Assembly: GCA_004154925.1 (NCBI GenBank)
Contig: QJNS01000001.1
Location: 310,001 to 374,000 of the forward strand
DNA length: 64,000 nt
Reading direction: 5' to 3'
DNA from: Monosporascus cannonballus
Taxonomy: Eukaryota > Ascomycota > Sordariomycetes > Xylariales
Positions 61,122 through 64,000 of the stretch are shown here, piece by piece (the first letter of the stretch is position 1; each line of letters begins with the position of its first letter). Position numbers and translations under genes: made by a program. The notes under the pieces are model-generated. The model worked only from the letters and a program-made list of their open reading frames with translations. It was not told the DNA's origin and ran no database searches.

Positions 61122-63184
61122 GCGTATTGTGTATAAAATAACTTATCAGGATAGGAACTGGTGGTTGCGATTCACCTCCTTCGGTATCCCGGCCGGCGAC
61201 ATAGAGAGACATCGACGGTAGAAGACTCGTGAGGCTCACGGCGATATTTTGTTCCTTAGACGTTGCTTGGCATCGCGCCAACATGTACAAATACCTATGT
61301 CAAGTGGAAGAGAAGACAGTTCAGCTCTGAAAACTGCGTCGACGGCCACAACTTATGTTTTATGTGTTTAAGCATGCATCCGGGGCCAGGCGTGCAACAG
61401 ACACTGGATGCTAGAAGTGGGGGACTACAGCTGTAGGGCGATTTCTGTTGGGAATGCTCTTGTTGATCCTTCTTGGGTTGCCGATAGGTCCTGACGGGAT
61501 GGAGATTGCCCCTTCATCACCACTCTCGAGACGCTATTGACCATGGACACATTACTGACACCGCCGCACTTTTCAGCTCAATAACCTACCTTTGAGAGGG
61601 TTTTAGGAGGATCGCTTTGGGCACTCTGACGTCCGAGCAGCGGTTCTCGGTGGTCTCGCCAGTATGCGGTAATATAAACCTAACTATGATTGTGGCCGTA
61701 TGGAGATATCATATCATGGCATTGCATCTTACTCACCGCCGGCCCCTGTGATGTTGAGGCCTAATACAACGAGAACACACCTTTGCGTACATCTGATCGT
61801 CTTGGTAGCCCTATCATGAATACATGTAACGCATGGCTCCGGGCAGGGGGAATGTTCTTCGCATCTATCTCATCCGAACCTCTTCCTGAATTAAAGCTCG
61901 ATAGTAGAGCGATCTGGAACTACCTCCTTCGTCAATGCTGTGACGGCGAGTGGTGGCAGAGGTATGCCTTGATCTTCGTCTCATCCCCCAAGTTCATGGT
62001 CTCTTGGCGCGACAGAGCGGAATGATCGACCTTATATGACAGGAGCGTTTGCAACGGTCCGGTCCTGAGTGGAATCAGTAAGCGTCACGATGCTTTGCAA
62101 AAGTCATATCAAGCCATGGAGGGGGGATGCCGTCGCAAATTTATGCACCGATGGGCGGTTGCATTCTGTTGTTCGGCCTATTAGATCACTCGTTGCCTTG
62201 AACCCCCATGCGCCCCCATGAACCCCCCCTGATGCGGCTCAAGGATGGTGAGGCACTAGGGGTTGGATCCACCGTCTCAACCCAGCCCTCGGCTGGTAAG
62301 AATTCGGACGACAGCACCACTGGCTCGCTTGTCCCTCTTCGTGCTTGGCTGTTTTATGTTAAATGAATTGACTCCTCTTTCGCGCGTGAATAGTCCATCC
62401 CGGGATTCGGAGGAGGACGAGTCGATAGTCGCCTCCGGGGTAGCAAGGCGGCTATTTAGCTTCATACTCAACGGAGTCTTGCAAAAGGCATGAGAGTTCG
62501 CATGCGTTTATTTCGTCATGACCCATGATATGCAGTACCCCTCGGATCTCTCTTGATCCGATGTTGGATATGCCACGGCATGGGGGCGGTTGACAATTCG
62601 AACGGGCATTGGTTCTGGCCCCTTCGCCCGGGAGCACTAGTCCGCTGCTTGCCTGTGCCGGAGGAAGAAGACGTACTTATTTCGCGGGGCTCCTTGGCCT
62701 CCATACTAGAGCGAGAACAGAAGAGCACCGCGCTGCTACACGATGAAACGTGCACATCTGTGTAGCCTAACGCGGTTTCACGATGCCTACCTCCCAGCGC
62801 GTTCTCGATTCGGTTCGTAGCGCCGGCAGGAGTTGAAACGCCATCTCCCATCATGGGCGGGCGAGATCTTATGCCACGGTGCTATAGCAGGGAGTTCTGA
62901 ACTAGACAGCTATATATGCCGTCGTGCCCGTCTTTGGGTTGGGAACTCCTCGTGGTCTTTCTCTTCACCATCCAGCGACAGCGTCTATCTTCTTCGTCTT
63001 TACGTTCTTTCTGGGTTCTGCGAACTCCAATTTTGTTCCATTCTCTATCAACGCTCCTTTTACTAAATAACGTCGATTTTCAACTCCAACTAATAAGGGC
63101 CGGTCTCTTTTAAGTTGCAGTAATATTCGATCGATACTGACCACTTCCACCAATCCGAACATAAAAGGTCAAAAGTCGACAAAG
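61122..63184. other. 2-kb intergenic region
   Basis: Normal composition and no convincing gene: the open frames at 61,783-62,025, 62,263-62,493 and 62,553-62,765 overlap frames on the other strand, mostly start at non-ATG codons and show no domain. The last 200 bp are pyrimidine-rich (TCTTCTTCGTCTTTACG and neighbours, about 62,985-63,060), typical of a core promoter of the following gene. A non-coding RNA or an orphan gene cannot be excluded. Confidence 0.45.
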
Positions 63185-64000
63185 ATGAAGTTCGAGACGA
63201 ATACTGCTGTACTCATGATGCTGGGCGTGGCCGCCGCCCGCCCGGACGCCGTGAAGATGCACAAGGGCGGTCTGCGCGGATCTGCTAAGTTCCGGCGCGA
63301 GGTCCCTCGTACGTCTTCCCAGTTGTCCGCTGAAGAAGAAAGGGGTGGTTTTAGCAACGCCCCCATCGGGTCAACGGAGACTAATATGTACCTTAACTGC
63401 ACACAGAGGAGCACTCGCACGAGCAGTTCCTCACCGGCGTCGAGGCGGCCCTGAACCTCAACAACGTCGACCAGGTCCAGGCCGCCGTCTTCTCGCTGCT
63501 CGGCAATGCCGCCGCGGCCCAGGGCGCAGGCCTCGTCGAGGACCTCGACTGCCTGCAGCAGAGGATCGCCGACCAGGCCTTCACCAACGCAAAGGAGGCC
63601 GGCGACCTCGAGGGCATGACGAATGCCCTAGTCTTCCGCACCCTGGTATGTCACCCTCCCTCTCCTCGGTCCTTGTCTGGGCACTATGGATGATGAGGTC
63701 ATGGAGAGAGTAAAGTAATTGACCCGTTATCCAGGAGAGGAACACCGGATCCGTCGGCCAGGCTTCCGCCCTCTGCGAGTCCGAGGTTGCCACCAACCCC
63801 GAGATCGCCGCCCTGCAGCAGCACCAGGACCCCGCGTCCGAGGGCGCCGCCGAGCTCAACAAGAACATCACCCTCGAGCTAGCCGTGCAGCTGGCCTCCA
63901 TCGGCGCCGACCCGCAGCTCGCGCTGCTCTCGGGCACCTTCGAACCCGGCGATGTAGGTTCCAGCGCTTACGAGCAGCGCCCCTGACATAATCCATCCCC
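63185..64000 (+). CDS. Predicted small secreted protein, conserved hypothetical, 3' end outside window
   Basis: Exons: 63,185-63,308, 63,407-63,645 and 63,735 onward. The introns of 98 and 89 bp keep the frame (CCT C|AG GAG). The start MKFETNTAVLMMLGVAAARP looks like a short signal peptide; next come a basic HKGGLRGSAKFRRE stretch and a QEHSHEQF junction. The mature part is Ala/Leu/Glu-rich and helical, with only two cysteines (LDCLQQ and ALCESE) that may pair, and one potential N-glycosylation site (NIT). A GTAGGT donor follows GAT at 63,953 and a CTGAC branch-like site is at 63,983, so a last exon probably lies beyond the edge; reading through would stop after ten codons. The function is unknown. 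Use of GC-ending codons is strong, indicating a well-expressed gene. Confidence 0.72.

Noticed and set aside
61783..62765. Short frames in the 2-kb intergenic region as genes
   Set aside because: Mutually overlapping on both strands, several without ATG, no recognisable domain and no intron-linked continuation.

Overview
The window is nuclear DNA of a filamentous ascomycete (Pezizomycotina). Four intron-containing genes could be rebuilt frame-perfectly with short introns of 59-95 bp carrying CTAAC/CTGAC-type branch sites. They include a fungal Pth11-like seven-helix protein and DDB1. About three quarters of the window (1-49,211) is extremely AT/TpA-rich and full of stop codons, the signature of repeat-induced point mutation (RIP) of transposons. 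The last 15 kb (49,212-64,000) has normal base composition and carries genes.

AT-rich block. Two copies of one ~10.9 kb terminal-inverted-repeat (TIR) DNA element form the frame: copy A (1,988-26,133) and copy B (36,622-49,211). Each has matching TIRs and its own perfect 8-bp target-site duplication (AGAAAAAG for A, AGTCCTGG for B). Both hold a RecQ/DEAD-type helicase remnant near the left end and a GC-rich hairpin that escaped RIP. I recognise no transposase, so this is the best candidate for an undescribed element. Copy A is split by a minus-strand Ty3/gypsy chromovirus (4,420-17,659, TSD TTTTT), whose 5' LTR is itself split by a plus-strand relative (10,771-17,450, TSD TTATG). Copy B keeps that site empty but carries a 188-bp un-RIPed solo LTR (TSD GTAAT) and a 1.5-kb gag-only LTR element. 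Between A and B lie a tandem pair of LTR-like repeats, a 10-bp minisatellite and a third chromovirus (29,172-36,003, TSD CTTAA). All three chromoviruses keep the trace of an antisense reading frame between pol and the 3' LTR. The left edge holds the integrase-chromodomain end of a further gypsy element.

Gene block. Left to right: an SMP-30/lactonohydrolase-like gene with no identifiable 5' end; a Pth11-like rhodopsin-fold membrane protein (5 exons, 397 aa); a single-domain RNase H with all four catalytic acidic residues; DDB1 (3 exons, 1,148 aa), adaptor of CUL4 ubiquitin ligases and, as DIM-8 in Neurospora, needed for heterochromatin on RIPed DNA; the mitochondrial Rieske protein of complex III (3 exons, 234 aa); and a small predicted secreted protein running into the right edge. 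No operon-like logic links them. The two best-conserved genes are housekeeping, whereas the genes nearest the AT-rich boundary look accessory or damaged.
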